Below are positions 28,030 to 37,751 of a stretch of DNA of 64,000 bases, one piece after another. The position numbers and the translations under genes were made by a program. Under the pieces are notes generated by a model. That model worked only from the letters and a program-made list of their open reading frames with translations, had not been told where the DNA came from and did not search any database. Every line of letters starts with the position of its first letter. Position 1 is the stretch's first letter. The stretch is taken from the NCBI RefSeq assembly GCF_000219725.1, contig NC_015732.1, positions 1,178,001 to 1,242,000 on the forward strand, in the 5' to 3' direction. This DNA is from Gracilinema caldarium DSM 7334. GTDB taxonomy: Bacteria; Spirochaetota; Spirochaetia; Treponematales; Breznakiellaceae.

Positions 28030-30930
28030 ATGCAGCCGGTCAGCCTCAGGACGGACCTGTCGGACACGAAGCTTGCCCAGCTTGAGTACAGCGCCATCCA
28101 GGCCCTGATAGGACAAGCCCAGAAGGAAGTGCAGGAAGCAAGTGGAAAGATCTTCGGCTCCGAGGCAGACAACAGCAAGGAAGCGAAGGCAAAGCGCAAA
28201 GTTGTCTATGAAGTCAACAAGACGAAAACCGTGGCAACCGACCTGTGGACCATGCTGACCACCTTCAAAACAACGCAGGAAGTGATAGAAGAAACAAACC
28301 ATGAAGAACGGGAAGCAGGGGCCGGCGAATTCGGGGCCCACATAGGCTATGCCCCGGTAACGAAGGGGAACCCCAATGTGGATGATGGTCTAGATAATAT
28401 CTGGATCGATAAGGGGACAGGCGAACTAGGCCGGCTCATGAGAAGCTATATCTACTGGTCGATGAAGGAAAGCCAGGGCTGGGCAAGTGTGAATAAGCCG
28501 ATGTGGGATAAACCCGCCTGGGACGATCGGAGTAGCTGGTTCAAAGCACCGACGATTCGAGGTATTACGGATATCGGGGTGACTATAGCGGCCAGCGTCA
28601 TGCTCCCCGGAGCGGGCTCCCTGTTGATGAACGCCGCCCTGAACCTGGCCGATGACGCGGTCTTTACGATGCTCGATGTGGGTGGGGGCTACAAGAGCTG
28701 GGAGGAAGCGGGCCTTGAGTTCACTAAAAAAGCAGCTTGCAGTGCGGTGAATGTTGGGGTGGGTCAGGTATTCAGCCCTGCGATAACGGTAGCCAACAGT
28801 ACGCAAGGCATAGGCGGTGTTATCGGAAGCACCATGCTCAGCGGTATGCAAACCCTCACCACCAGCACCCTGAACAGCGCCATCAACGCCGTTAATCTGC
28901 AATATGATAAAGATGGCAACCTCCTCGGCCTCGGCTGGTCTGCTGACGCCTTTAATGCTGGTGTCCAGGGCGGCCTCATCAGCGCTGCCACGGGGATGAC
29001 CAGTAGCTTCACAAGCGGGATGCTGAATCTGGGGCTCGAAGGCTTTGTGGGAAAAACCTATGCCAACGCGGCAACCCTTTCAAACACCATAGGAAGCTTA
29101 GCAGGACAGGGAGTAAACTACGCCCTTACGGGAGACTTCACACTCAATGTCTTGAACTTCGGTATGTTTGGGATAAAAGATGCGAATCAAAACTTAGTGA
29201 AAAACGGTCTTCTGGAGTTGCACCTTGGCAAAAATGGTGCGACAATGAACGTGGGGATGGGAGGAGCCGATGTGAGTCTGGGGACGGTGGCACAGAGTAT
29301 CGCAGGGCTTGATGCCTGGCGGGTGAACGCAGAACTGTGGACGAGCAAACAGGATGAAGCCCACAAATACACCAGCGGTATGCGGACCCTGTATTCGGTA
29401 GGAGGGGCACAGGAGCTTGCCCTGTACCAGGAGTTGTTACAAGGGAAAACCAACATCGAAGAGCGGACCGATGGAGACTATAAAGCAAAGACCGAAGCGA
29501 ATGGGGATGGCACAAAAACCATCTACCTGGGGCAGGGAGCCCTTGCTGATGGCAGCCGCTTTGGCCTCAACATTCTGTTAGCCCACGAAGCGTACCGGAA
29601 CGGGAAGGATGACGGGACTGAAGGGCAGAGACAGGAGACCAAGCAAGCAGTATTGGGCCATATAGGGGCCGCTCTTGCCTTAGCCCAGACCTACGGGATG
29701 GGGAGCATCGGCACCGAGATGGCAGGAGAAGTGAACACCTACCTGGAACCACTGAAAAGCAACAATAGCGACAACAACAGTAACAACAACTATGAAGCCC
29801 TGGGTAAGCTACTTGCGGGCTATGATGCGAGCGGGGATTATTGGAGGCTTACAAAAGATGGGAGATTGCTGAATGATGGTAAAAAAGAATTACGAGTAGA
29901 AGTTGTAGGAGATGATGGGAAAACAAGATGGGCCCTCGTTTCTGGAAGTGAAAAAGAAACGAGTATTGCTGCAGCATTGGTTCATTATTTAGGTAAGGAT
30001 CGAGCATTAGATTTATTAAAGAAAGATCCGAGCGATATTTCGACCTATGATGATCAAACGCTTAAGGATGTACTAGGCATTAATGATCAAGTAGTCGCTG
30101 AAATGCGTAAAGATCGGCTATTCGCTGCTACCGTCCTAAGCAACGCATCTGCTGTGAAGAACAATACGTTCGACCGCCTCATCGGTGAAGCATTGATGAA
30201 GCAAAGCGGTATACAGGCAGATGGAAACAGTTGGAAAGGTGAGGGAAGTGGTATAACCTTAACCGATGGAGTAATTCGTGGAAATGCAGCGATGAGATAT
30301 CTAGGAAATGGAGAATATGAACGGTATTCGATAACCGCTGAGGTAACGAGATTAGCAGGAGCCTACGAGATCTATAAAGATGGCAAGGCAGGCGATCTTG
30401 GGAATGGGAATACAAAACTAGAATTTACAAAATGGGATATTGATAGTGGAGAAAAAATCGCGAGTATTGTGGCTGGAGGTATATGGAACTCAGTAGACAA
30501 TTCGTATGGTCAAAAGGATAGTAAAGGGAATCCAATCGGAAAAGACCAGCCACTGCAATACGTGTTTGGTCCAACGGTGCAAGGGAATACTGTTGCCGCT
30601 GGGAAATTCAATATGCGGTGGGCAGAGAATAATAGCGATTGGTGGGGAGAAGTTTTAACTATTTCAGATGCCATGACCATAGCAGGTGAACGCATAGGAC
30701 CAACTGGACATGGACAAGACCATATGGATGAAGGCCGTTGGAGGGTTCATTGGACAAATTATGGGTTTAGTGATGGCTGTTTTGTGGCAAAAGGACAAGA
30801 ACATATGACCAATCTCATGAATAGTTTGAAATCATGGGGACTCATGAGAGGATATAGTATAGCAAGTACGATGATAGATCAAAATAACTACTACACATAT
30901 GCGTATCGATATAAAACGAGGAGTTGGTAA
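28030..30930 (+). CDS. Silent toxin cassette 4: L,D-transpeptidase-like domain
   Basis: Homology starts at 28024, matching the giant gene from about 16279, and runs to the junction near 29850. A short Asn/Ser-rich insertion (NNSDNNSNNN) lies before it. No signal peptide is present and the first ATG has no clear ribosome binding site. The tip contains TYDDQTLKDVLG, also found in cassette 7, and near the end RWRVH...FSDGCF with H907 and C917. A His followed by (S/T)xGC is the catalytic pattern of YkuD-type L,D-transpeptidases and of some related phage-type lysins. The spacing (seven residues from His to Ser) is shorter than in classic YkuD, so family assignment is tentative. Confidence 0.75.
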   Translation: MQPVSLRTDLSDTKLAQLEYSAIQALIGQAQKEVQEASGKIFGSEADNSKEAKAKRKVVYEVNKTKTVATDLWTMLTTFKTTQEVIEETNHEEREAGAGEFGAHIGYAPVTKGNPNVDDGLDNIWIDKGTGELGRLMRSYIYWSMKESQGWASVNKPMWDKPAWDDRSSWFKAPTIRGITDIGVTIAASVMLPGAGSLLMNAALNLADDAVFTMLDVGGGYKSWEEAGLEFTKKAACSAVNVGVGQVFSPAITVANSTQGIGGVIGSTMLSGMQTLTTSTLNSAINAVNLQYDKDGNLLGLGWSADAFNAGVQGGLISAATGMTSSFTSGMLNLGLEGFVGKTYANAATLSNTIGSLAGQGVNYALTGDFTLNVLNFGMFGIKDANQNLVKNGLLELHLGKNGATMNVGMGGADVSLGTVAQSIAGLDAWRVNAELWTSKQDEAHKYTSGMRTLYSVGGAQELALYQELLQGKTNIEERTDGDYKAKTEANGDGTKTIYLGQGALADGSRFGLNILLAHEAYRNGKDDGTEGQRQETKQAVLGHIGAALALAQTYGMGSIGTEMAGEVNTYLEPLKSNNSDNNSNNNYEALGKLLAGYDASGDYWRLTKDGRLLNDGKKELRVEVVGDDGKTRWALVSGSEKETSIAAALVHYLGKDRALDLLKKDPSDISTYDDQTLKDVLGINDQVVAEMRKDRLFAATVLSNASAVKNNTFDRLIGEALMKQSGIQADGNSWKGEGSGITLTDGVIRGNAAMRYLGNGEYERYSITAEVTRLAGAYEIYKDGKAGDLGNGNTKLEFTKWDIDSGEKIASIVAGGIWNSVDNSYGQKDSKGNPIGKDQPLQYVFGPTVQGNTVAAGKFNMRWAENNSDWWGEVLTISDAMTIAGERIGPTGHGQDHMDEGRWRVHWTNYGFSDGCFVAKGQEHMTNLMNSLKSWGLMRGYSIASTMIDQNNYYTYAYRYKTRSW

Positions 30931-32021
30931 TGAAAACAATGCTGATTATCATGGTATGTCTAATATGGAGTATCGTATCTGTTACAGGTCAGCAGTTCCC
31001 AGATGCCAATTACCTGGTACCTGTTGATCATCAATTATATATACCGGATATGGACAACCCTTGGATAGGATTTCCATCACATTCAATCTTTCTTGTAGGA
31101 GCTTATTATAATGGATATCAAATAGTAGATGCCTATGATGGACGGACATACATTTATACCGCATCAGATATACGAATAGCTGATGATGGGTATATATATG
31201 TGAGTACGGGAGAAGATAAAGAACATGAACCGTTTTTGGTATTGATGGGTGGAGATATCATACTGCATTTTTCAAATAAATATCTAACTAAACCTGAACT
31301 GTATTTTGGAGGACAAGAAGCGCGCATGGGCCCATTTTTAGTCGGTGGCCCTGAATGGGCGTATTATATGTTCTCAATAAAAGATATTAAAAAAACCGGG
31401 GATTTATATGAAAATAACGATACTGGGCTCTGGAATGATGGGATAAAAGCTATTCGGGTATGGTCAATATTAACAGAAACAATAAAAGGTGAAAAAATCA
31501 CCTATGGCCCTGAACGGATGCGACATCCATTTTATGACTGGGGAGATATGAAAATCAATTTTAATAATGCATCCTTGTTCTGGGCAGAGGGAGAACCAGG
31601 TCCAGGAATAGGAGGGAAAATTGTAGTTGAATTTACCCGGGAAACAGATCATGTAATGGTACTGAATGGTGCAATTGATTTATCAAGACGGTATCTGTAT
31701 AAGGCGAATAACCGATTAAAACAAATAACAATAGAAAGTGAATCACCACGATTTGTAATAGAATATAGCTTTGAAGATATTGTTCAGTTTCATAAAATCA
31801 ATTTGCCACAGAAAACGAGCAAGATCATTATAACGATAAAAGATGTATATAAAGGAAGTAAATGGGATGATACCTGTATCAGTGCCATCTTTCTCAAACA
31901 AGAACCAATGAGGCTGCGTTCAGATTATGATAAAATTATAGAGGAATATATTAAGCGAAGGGGATTTGATAAAAAAATTGCGGAGTATAATGCCAAACGC
32001 AAATTACCAAAAACTAATTAA
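30930..32021 (+). CDS. Exported protein with NADase-type glycan-binding domain, candidate immunity protein of cassette 4, 363 aa
   Basis: The ATG at 30930 overlaps the last base of the cassette stop and has GAGGAG six bases before it. A signal peptide ends near VTGQ at residue 20. The C-terminal half matches the discoidin-like domain often annotated as NADase-type glycan-binding: FWAEGEPGPGIG, then VMVLNGAIDL, then Y.ANNRLKQI and later DD.C.SAI. Two other immunity candidates (40594 and 43919) share this domain and a middle motif SxLxETI, and they also follow L,D-transpeptidase-like tips. The N-terminal half is beta-rich and unassigned. A glycan- or wall-binding inhibitor is inferred. Confidence 0.75.
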   Translation: MKTMLIIMVCLIWSIVSVTGQQFPDANYLVPVDHQLYIPDMDNPWIGFPSHSIFLVGAYYNGYQIVDAYDGRTYIYTASDIRIADDGYIYVSTGEDKEHEPFLVLMGGDIILHFSNKYLTKPELYFGGQEARMGPFLVGGPEWAYYMFSIKDIKKTGDLYENNDTGLWNDGIKAIRVWSILTETIKGEKITYGPERMRHPFYDWGDMKINFNNASLFWAEGEPGPGIGGKIVVEFTRETDHVMVLNGAIDLSRRYLYKANNRLKQITIESESPRFVIEYSFEDIVQFHKINLPQKTSKIIITIKDVYKGSKWDDTCISAIFLKQEPMRLRSDYDKIIEEYIKRRGFDKKIAEYNAKRKLPKTN

Positions 32022-32182
32022 AGAAGGTAATTTACTTATATTACGGGCAAACAAAATGTTATCATTCCGTATCATGCGAAATCGTGGGATACGAGAAAGA
32101 CAACAGATTGGTTAATCACCTGAATGGGTAACGGACTGACAAAATAAGTCAAGATAGTTTACTCCCGCATATCCCATCCCCC

Positions 32183-32371
32183 TCCCCCCGTAGTGGGGGC
32201 AGCGGAAGCCCCCGGAAGGGCGGGGTGTGCTGGCCCGTAAGGCCCCATAACCCGTCCCTGACTCGAAAAGTACACCAGTGCCCACGCAACACCACCGAGA
32301 CTCCCCCACCGATCCCCCCGCCCTGAGGAGGCTGGAGCGAGGGGGAGCCGCGGCAACAGAAGCGGCACCCC
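32183..32371. repeat. Half copy of the cassette-border repeat
   Basis: Only the first half of the repeat is present, from GTGGGGGCAGCGG to GAGGGGGAGCCGCGG. The nested-stem half is absent. It lies just downstream of the Rpn-type gene, while a full copy lies on its other side, so the nuclease gene is flanked by repeat sequence. The 40 bases before it resemble those before the repeat at 38494. Confidence 0.75.
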
Positions 32372-32390
32372 TGGCTTGATAGTTCCACCC

Positions 32391-33326
32391 TTATAGCTTT
32401 TGCACTTCTTCGATGCTGAGCCCCGTAACTTCGGCAATTTCCTGCAGGCTTAAGCCCTTCTCTTTCAGTTTTTTGGCGGTTTCAAGCTTACCTTCCAACT
32501 TACCTTCGAGTTTCCCTTTGAAAATACCCTGTTGTAACCCCTGTTGTAACCCTTGTTGTAACCCCTGTTGTACACCCTGTTGTACCAGTTCCTGTTTCCA
32601 TTTATTCAGTGTTGTGGCAAGCATGGTGGGAGCCTCCTTTGTGTCGAGTTGTTCCGTCACCCAATCGGGTACCGGTTTGGAGAAAAACGTGTTCAGCCAG
32701 GATAAAAACGCCCGATAGACTTCAGGCTGTTCCTGTTCCAGCAAAGTCCCCAGCTGCTTAAACACCCCCGCCAATTCATCGGGGGTCGTCGTTTCAACTA
32801 AGAATAAGGCACCAATAAGATTCTTGAGGGCAAGCAACTGGTGCCGCTCAAACTCATTCTCTGCAATTTTAAAATAGCGAAATTGCGGGATAAAGTCCAG
32901 ATGAATGCGGTTATCTATGAGTTCAGCCAGCTGTTCCGGTGCAGTCCAGCGGGCCTCCCCATTATACAACAGAATAGGAAATACCGGCGGCAGGGTTTTC
33001 AGGGTAGGCTCCTGTTTCAGGAGGCTTGCATAGAACTCCAGGATGTACCGCAATATTCTCAAGGCCATGAAATGGTCGACGGTCGATTGGAATTCCATGA
33101 GGATATAGAGGTAGATTTCAACCCCCGTGGTTAAGGGGATGCGCCAGATAAGGTCTGATTCAAGCTTCTTCTTGGCTGGAGTGATAAAGGACTTATCGAT
33201 AGTACAGGCTCGTGAAAAGTCCAGGTACTGCACCCAGGGCTCATTGACACAGGAGAGGAGGAGTTCTTGTAGTATTTGTGGATGAGAAAAGAGATCCTTG
33301 TAGCCATAGTCATGGACTTGCTTCAT
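32391..33326 (-). CDS. Rpn-family recombination-promoting nuclease/putative transposase, 311 aa
   Basis: I start at the ATG at 33326 because family members begin with a motif like YGYKDLFSHPQ. The open frame further upstream is only translated repeat. The N-terminal two-thirds fit the PD-(D/E)XK Rpn (transposase_31-like) fold: KDLFSHP, then DLIWRIPL, then IYLYILMEFQS, which fits the catalytic D...ExQ pattern. The C terminus has the Gln-Gly repeats typical of the family and ends with a small helix-turn-helix-like segment (GLSLQEIAEVTGLSIEEVQKL). Rpn proteins in E. coli raise recA-independent recombination. It lies on the opposite strand to the cassettes and between two copies of the border repeat. 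A role in cassette exchange is an inference. Confidence 0.85.
   Translation of the reverse strand: MKQVHDYGYKDLFSHPQILQELLLSCVNEPWVQYLDFSRACTIDKSFITPAKKKLESDLIWRIPLTTGVEIYLYILMEFQSTVDHFMALRILRYILEFYASLLKQEPTLKTLPPVFPILLYNGEARWTAPEQLAELIDNRIHLDFIPQFRYFKIAENEFERHQLLALKNLIGALFLVETTTPDELAGVFKQLGTLLEQEQPEVYRAFLSWLNTFFSKPVPDWVTEQLDTKEAPTMLATTLNKWKQELVQQGVQQGLQQGLQQGLQQGIFKGKLEGKLEGKLETAKKLKEKGLSLQEIAEVTGLSIEEVQKL
32526..32590. repeat. Tandem 12-bp repeats in the Rpn gene
   Basis: Five or so copies of a 12-bp unit near CCCTGTTGTAAC encode the QQG repeats in the C-terminal part of the Rpn protein. Such runs are usual in this family and could change in number. Confidence 0.8.
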
Positions 33327-33369
33327 GGGTAGGAGGATAGCATAGGGACGTGGGACAGACAAGGGACGC

Positions 33370-33692
33370 AGTGGGGGTAGCGGAAGCCCCCGGAAGGGCG
33401 GGGGTGTGCAGACCATGAAGGCCGCATAACCCGCCCCTGATTTAAAAGGCCCACCAGTGCCCACGCAACACCACCGAGTACCCCGCCCTGAGGAGGCTGG
33501 AGCGAGGGGGAGCCGCGGCAACCGAAGCCGTACACCCTGAGTGATTGTCGAGAAGGGGGCGTTGGGAAAAGGTGGTGGGGGGTGTCAGGGGAAAAGCTCA
33601 TGGGCCCTGTCCCATGAGTTTTCCCCTGACAGGACCCCCGGAAATAGTACACAAGCCCCCTTCCCGATACTACGCAAGGGAAGTGCTCCCCC
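33370..33692. repeat. Cassette-border repeat 4 (type 1 hairpin)
   Basis: Full-length copy with the type 1 inner hairpin and the end GTGCTCCCCC. It is followed by the longest cassette, whose homology to the giant gene starts near 15170. It also lies just upstream of the Rpn-type gene on the other strand. Confidence 0.85.
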
Positions 33693-33716
33693 TTCCGCTG
33701 GGCCGATGATGAAACG

Positions 33717-36700
33717 GTGCGGCAGGCTGCCCAGCAGCAGTACCGGGACACCCTGAAAGCCTACATCGCCGGGAAGGCGAGCAAGGCAGACCTGGACACA
33801 GCAGCGAGGGCCGCCTATGGGGACCAGGCGGCAAGCCAGAAGACCCACCTCGCTAAGCTCGTAGGAGTCTACGAAGACAACCTGGAGAGTATGCTCAATG
33901 GCTCCAGTGCCTACCAGAGGGAATATGCCCAGCTGGGTCAGGAACTGGCCGATTCCATCGGACAGACCTATCGGGCCCGCTTTGCGGCGGAGCTTGCGGC
34001 CCGGGAAGCGGAGTGGAACGTAGAGCGGCGGGACCTGCAGGAGAAACAGGCCGCCTGGCGGGAAGCGGCGGGGCTCATCCTCGAACGGGGCCGAGCTGAC
34101 TGGAAGGCCGGAGCGGAACGCCTGCGGGATAGCTACACGAGCTGGAAGAAGAGCTTTACCGAAGCCTACGCCCAGGGGAGTGCCGCCTGGGATGGGGCCT
34201 ACCTGGAGGGCCTTAAGGAAAAAGAAGCCTGGGCCGAGCGGGCAACCGCGGCGGCGAGTACCGCAGCCAGCGAAGCGATGCTCGCCCTGGTAGGCCAGGA
34301 TGCGGAAGCGGGGGCGAGAACCTTTGACACCCTAGGTCTTGTGGCGGAGCTCTCGAGCGGGGCCGAGGAAGCGAAGGCGGGGATACGGGATGTATTGAGC
34401 CTGGCGGGCATAGTCAACCTGACGAGCGCCCTGAACGCCAGCATGGGCAGTGCGGAGACCACCGTGAGCCAGGTACGGACCGGGTTGGGGGGCCTCGGGC
34501 TCTGGGACAGCGGGAAAGCCCAGGTAGCGGCAGCCCGGTTTACGAAGGAAGCGAACCAGGAGTTAGCAAGCCGGCAAGCCCGGCTCGTCGCCGCCCAGGC
34601 CCGGGACATGGCCCAGGCAAGCATCAAGGGACTGGAAGAACAGGTACAGAGGGCCAACGAGAACTTCCGGGAGAGCATGGATGAAACCTTTGTGCTTAAG
34701 GGCAGTTGGCGGAAGGAAGGCCAGCACTACCGGAAGGACGTGGTAGTCTACTCAACCCTCCTGGACCCGGTGGTAACCGAAGGGGCGAGCGTCCAGGGCT
34801 ACATCGCCTACCTCATGCAGCCGGTGAGCCTCAGGACGGACCTGTCGGACACGAAGCTCGCCCAGCTAGAGTACAGCGCCATCCAGGCCCTGATAGGCCA
34901 GGCCCAGAAGGAAGTGCAGGAAGCAAGTGAAAGGATCTTCGGCTCCGAGACCGACAACAGCGAGGAGGCGAAAGAAAAGCGGACAAAAATAGTCAAGTTC
35001 TTTAAGACGAGGAAGGTGCAGATAGGGGAGCGGGAAGTCACCTCAACCGATAGCGACGGCAACCTGGTGGTTACCAAAGTCCCAGTATATAAAGATGAAA
35101 CCTATGAGGATGAAAATCTGCGGCAGACGAAGACCTGGAGTGCCGGCGAGTTTGGGAGCCATATCGGCTATGACCCGGTGTTAAAAGAAAGCCCAAATAT
35201 TGATGACGGGCTGGAACAGCTTTGGCAGGATCGTGGTATGGGCGAGCTGGGCCGGCTCATGAGAAGCTACATCTACTGGTCGATGAAGGAAAGCCAGGGC
35301 TGGGCGAGTGTGAATAAGCCTATGTGGGATAAGCCCGCCTGGGACGACCGGAGTAGCTGGTTCAAAGCGCCGACGATTCGTGGAATCACCGATATCGGGG
35401 TGACCATCGCGGCCAGCGTCATGCTCCCCGGAGCGGGATCTCTGTTGATGAACGCCGCCCTGAACCTGGCCGATGACGCGGTCTTTACGATGCTCGATGT
35501 GGGCGGGGGCTACAAGAGCTGGGAGGCAGCGGGCCTTGAGTTCGGGAAGAAAGCCCTCAGCAGTGCGGTGAATGTTGGGGTGGGTCAGGTATTCAGCCCT
35601 GCGATAACGGTAGCCAACAGTACGCAAGGCATAGGCGGTGTTATCGGAAGCACCATGCTCAGCGGTATGCAAACCCTCACCACCAGCACCCTGAACAGCG
35701 CCATCAACGCCGTTAATCTGCAATATGATAAAGATGGCAACCTCCTCGGCCTCGGCTGGTCTGCTGACGCCTTTAATGCTGGTGTCCAGGGCGGCCTCAT
35801 CAGCGCTGCCACGGGGATGACCAGTAGCTTCACAAGCGGGATGCTGAATCTGGGGCTCGAAGGCTTTGTGGGAAAAACCTATGCCAACGCGGCAACCCTT
35901 TCAAACACCATAGGAAGCCTCGCCGGTCAGGGAGTAAACTACGCCCTTACGGGAGACTTTACCCTGAATGTGCTTAACTTCGGCATGTTTGGGATACAGG
36001 ATAGAAATGGTAACTTGGTCAAAAATGGATTACTCGAGTTGCACCTTGGGAAAAACGGTGCGACAATGAACGTAGGAATGGGAGGAGCCGATGTGAGCCT
36101 GGGGACGGTTGCACAGAGTATCGCAGGGCTTGATGCCTGGCGGGTGAACGCAGAACTGTGGACGAGCAAGCAGGATGAAGCCCACAGGTACACCAGTAGC
36201 CTGAGGACCCTGTATTCGGTAGGAGGGGCACAGGAGTTTGCCCTGTACCAGGAGTTGTTACAAGGGAAAACCAACATCGAAGCGCGGACCGATGGAGACT
36301 ATAAAGCAAAGACCGAAGCGAATGGGGATGGCACAAAAACCATCTATCTGGGGCAGGGAGCCCTTGCTGATGGCAGCCGCTTTGGCCTCAACATTCTGTT
36401 AGCCCACGAAGCGTACCGGAACGGTATAGATGATGGAGTAGAAGGCCAGCGGGTAGAGACCCAGCAGGCAGTTCTGGGACACATAGGGGCCGCTCTTGCC
36501 TTAGCCCAGACCTACGGGATGGGGAGCATCGGGGAAGCCATGACCGGTGAAGTGAACACCTACCTGGAAGCACTGAAAAGCAACAACTATGAAGCCCTGG
36601 GTAAGCTGCTTGCAGGCTATGATGCGAGTGGGGATTATTGGAGGGTTACAAAGGATGGGAATTTAGTATGGGATGGAAAAAAGGATTTATATGATGAAAA

Positions 36701-37751
36701 TGGTCGGTTATTGAAGAAAACAAACGATGAAAGTTTCTATGGATCCTTTGCATCAGCCATGGGAATCAGCAAAGAAGAGGCAAAAAAGATACTCGAGTCT
36801 GATCGATATAATATAGTCTTTAAAGATAACAAAGTCAGAACGATAGCTGATAAAAAAGACCGTACCAATGATGAAAGTTTCCAGTTTGAAACGACGAGTG
36901 CATTCAAAGCACAGTATACGTTTCAAATGCAGTATGTTGATCAGGTGGCAACGAAATACGGAGGAAGTATGAGTGCTGCGGTCGCAGCATTTAAGCATGA
37001 TATGGCAAACAAACTGGAACTGAGCAGGATTGCAGGAACCATAGACGACGTAGCGCTAGCAGGAAAAGGGATGGTGACAGGGCTTGAAGGGTTTGCAAAG
37101 CAATATGATGCAACACTTTATGGCGAACGTTACGGATCTTTTGGTGTACCGGGTTTGCTGAATGCTAGAGCAGCCGCAGCTTTTAATGAACGAAAGGTTG
37201 CCTCAGCTTTAAATGAGATCTATCAAAATAAAACTCGTTCAGATAATCATCCGATATATCAATATATCTTGAATGAAACCATCTCTCCTTTGCTTGGGCC
37301 AGATGGTAGTCCTACACCAAGGGTTGGTGCAAATCGTCTTTCAGATGATCCGATTTATTTGACCACCCGGACACGATATGATGATGGAAAAGAACATGGT
37401 TGGTCCCGTGATGGAAAATTTGCAATGAGTGCTGATTTAGGTACTCGTGATATTCCATTGATAACCAAAACTTTTACGAATGCAACGATATTTACACAGA
37501 GCAATCCTTTTGGTTGGAGAGATGATAGTGGTGGGTATGCTCAAATGGATGCCGGCCCGCTGGATATTCGGTATGTGCATCTTGGTAATAGTTGGCAATT
37601 ACAGCGATTGATGAATCTAAATCAATCCGCTGTATTAAATAACTTATATCGATACAGTCTTCCCCCAGGCTTAACTTTTGGTCCTTTATATGAGGGACAA
37701 CTTCCTTTAAGCACAGGTACTCATTTACATATGGAGTTTATATGGCGATAA
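33717..37751 (+). CDS. Silent toxin cassette 5: longest homology arm plus M23-like domain
   Basis: Homology starts at 33696, matching the giant gene from about 15165, and runs about 2950 bp to the junction near 36647, so it contains all three entry points in one piece. The first usable codon is GTG at 33717, with no ribosome binding site and no signal peptide. The tip is AT-rich. It ends with an M23-like pattern: YVHLGN and THLHMEF (H1336, H1338). The expected first zinc motif HxxxD appears as AMSADLG, with D1240 kept but Ala at the His position. This domain may therefore be inactive, or use another ligand. The next gene overlaps the stop by ten bases. Confidence 0.8.
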   Translation: MRQAAQQQYRDTLKAYIAGKASKADLDTAARAAYGDQAASQKTHLAKLVGVYEDNLESMLNGSSAYQREYAQLGQELADSIGQTYRARFAAELAAREAEWNVERRDLQEKQAAWREAAGLILERGRADWKAGAERLRDSYTSWKKSFTEAYAQGSAAWDGAYLEGLKEKEAWAERATAAASTAASEAMLALVGQDAEAGARTFDTLGLVAELSSGAEEAKAGIRDVLSLAGIVNLTSALNASMGSAETTVSQVRTGLGGLGLWDSGKAQVAAARFTKEANQELASRQARLVAAQARDMAQASIKGLEEQVQRANENFRESMDETFVLKGSWRKEGQHYRKDVVVYSTLLDPVVTEGASVQGYIAYLMQPVSLRTDLSDTKLAQLEYSAIQALIGQAQKEVQEASERIFGSETDNSEEAKEKRTKIVKFFKTRKVQIGEREVTSTDSDGNLVVTKVPVYKDETYEDENLRQTKTWSAGEFGSHIGYDPVLKESPNIDDGLEQLWQDRGMGELGRLMRSYIYWSMKESQGWASVNKPMWDKPAWDDRSSWFKAPTIRGITDIGVTIAASVMLPGAGSLLMNAALNLADDAVFTMLDVGGGYKSWEAAGLEFGKKALSSAVNVGVGQVFSPAITVANSTQGIGGVIGSTMLSGMQTLTTSTLNSAINAVNLQYDKDGNLLGLGWSADAFNAGVQGGLISAATGMTSSFTSGMLNLGLEGFVGKTYANAATLSNTIGSLAGQGVNYALTGDFTLNVLNFGMFGIQDRNGNLVKNGLLELHLGKNGATMNVGMGGADVSLGTVAQSIAGLDAWRVNAELWTSKQDEAHRYTSSLRTLYSVGGAQEFALYQELLQGKTNIEARTDGDYKAKTEANGDGTKTIYLGQGALADGSRFGLNILLAHEAYRNGIDDGVEGQRVETQQAVLGHIGAALALAQTYGMGSIGEAMTGEVNTYLEALKSNNYEALGKLLAGYDASGDYWRVTKDGNLVWDGKKDLYDENGRLLKKTNDESFYGSFASAMGISKEEAKKILESDRYNIVFKDNKVRTIADKKDRTNDESFQFETTSAFKAQYTFQMQYVDQVATKYGGSMSAAVAAFKHDMANKLELSRIAGTIDDVALAGKGMVTGLEGFAKQYDATLYGERYGSFGVPGLLNARAAAAFNERKVASALNEIYQNKTRSDNHPIYQYILNETISPLLGPDGSPTPRVGANRLSDDPIYLTTRTRYDDGKEHGWSRDGKFAMSADLGTRDIPLITKTFTNATIFTQSNPFGWRDDSGGYAQMDAGPLDIRYVHLGNSWQLQRLMNLNQSAVLNNLYRYSLPPGLTFGPLYEGQLPLSTGTHLHMEFIWR

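Noticed and set aside
32391-33521. Longer form of the Rpn protein starting at 33521
   Set aside because: The first 65 codons are translated border repeat; family members start near the YGYKDLF motif.
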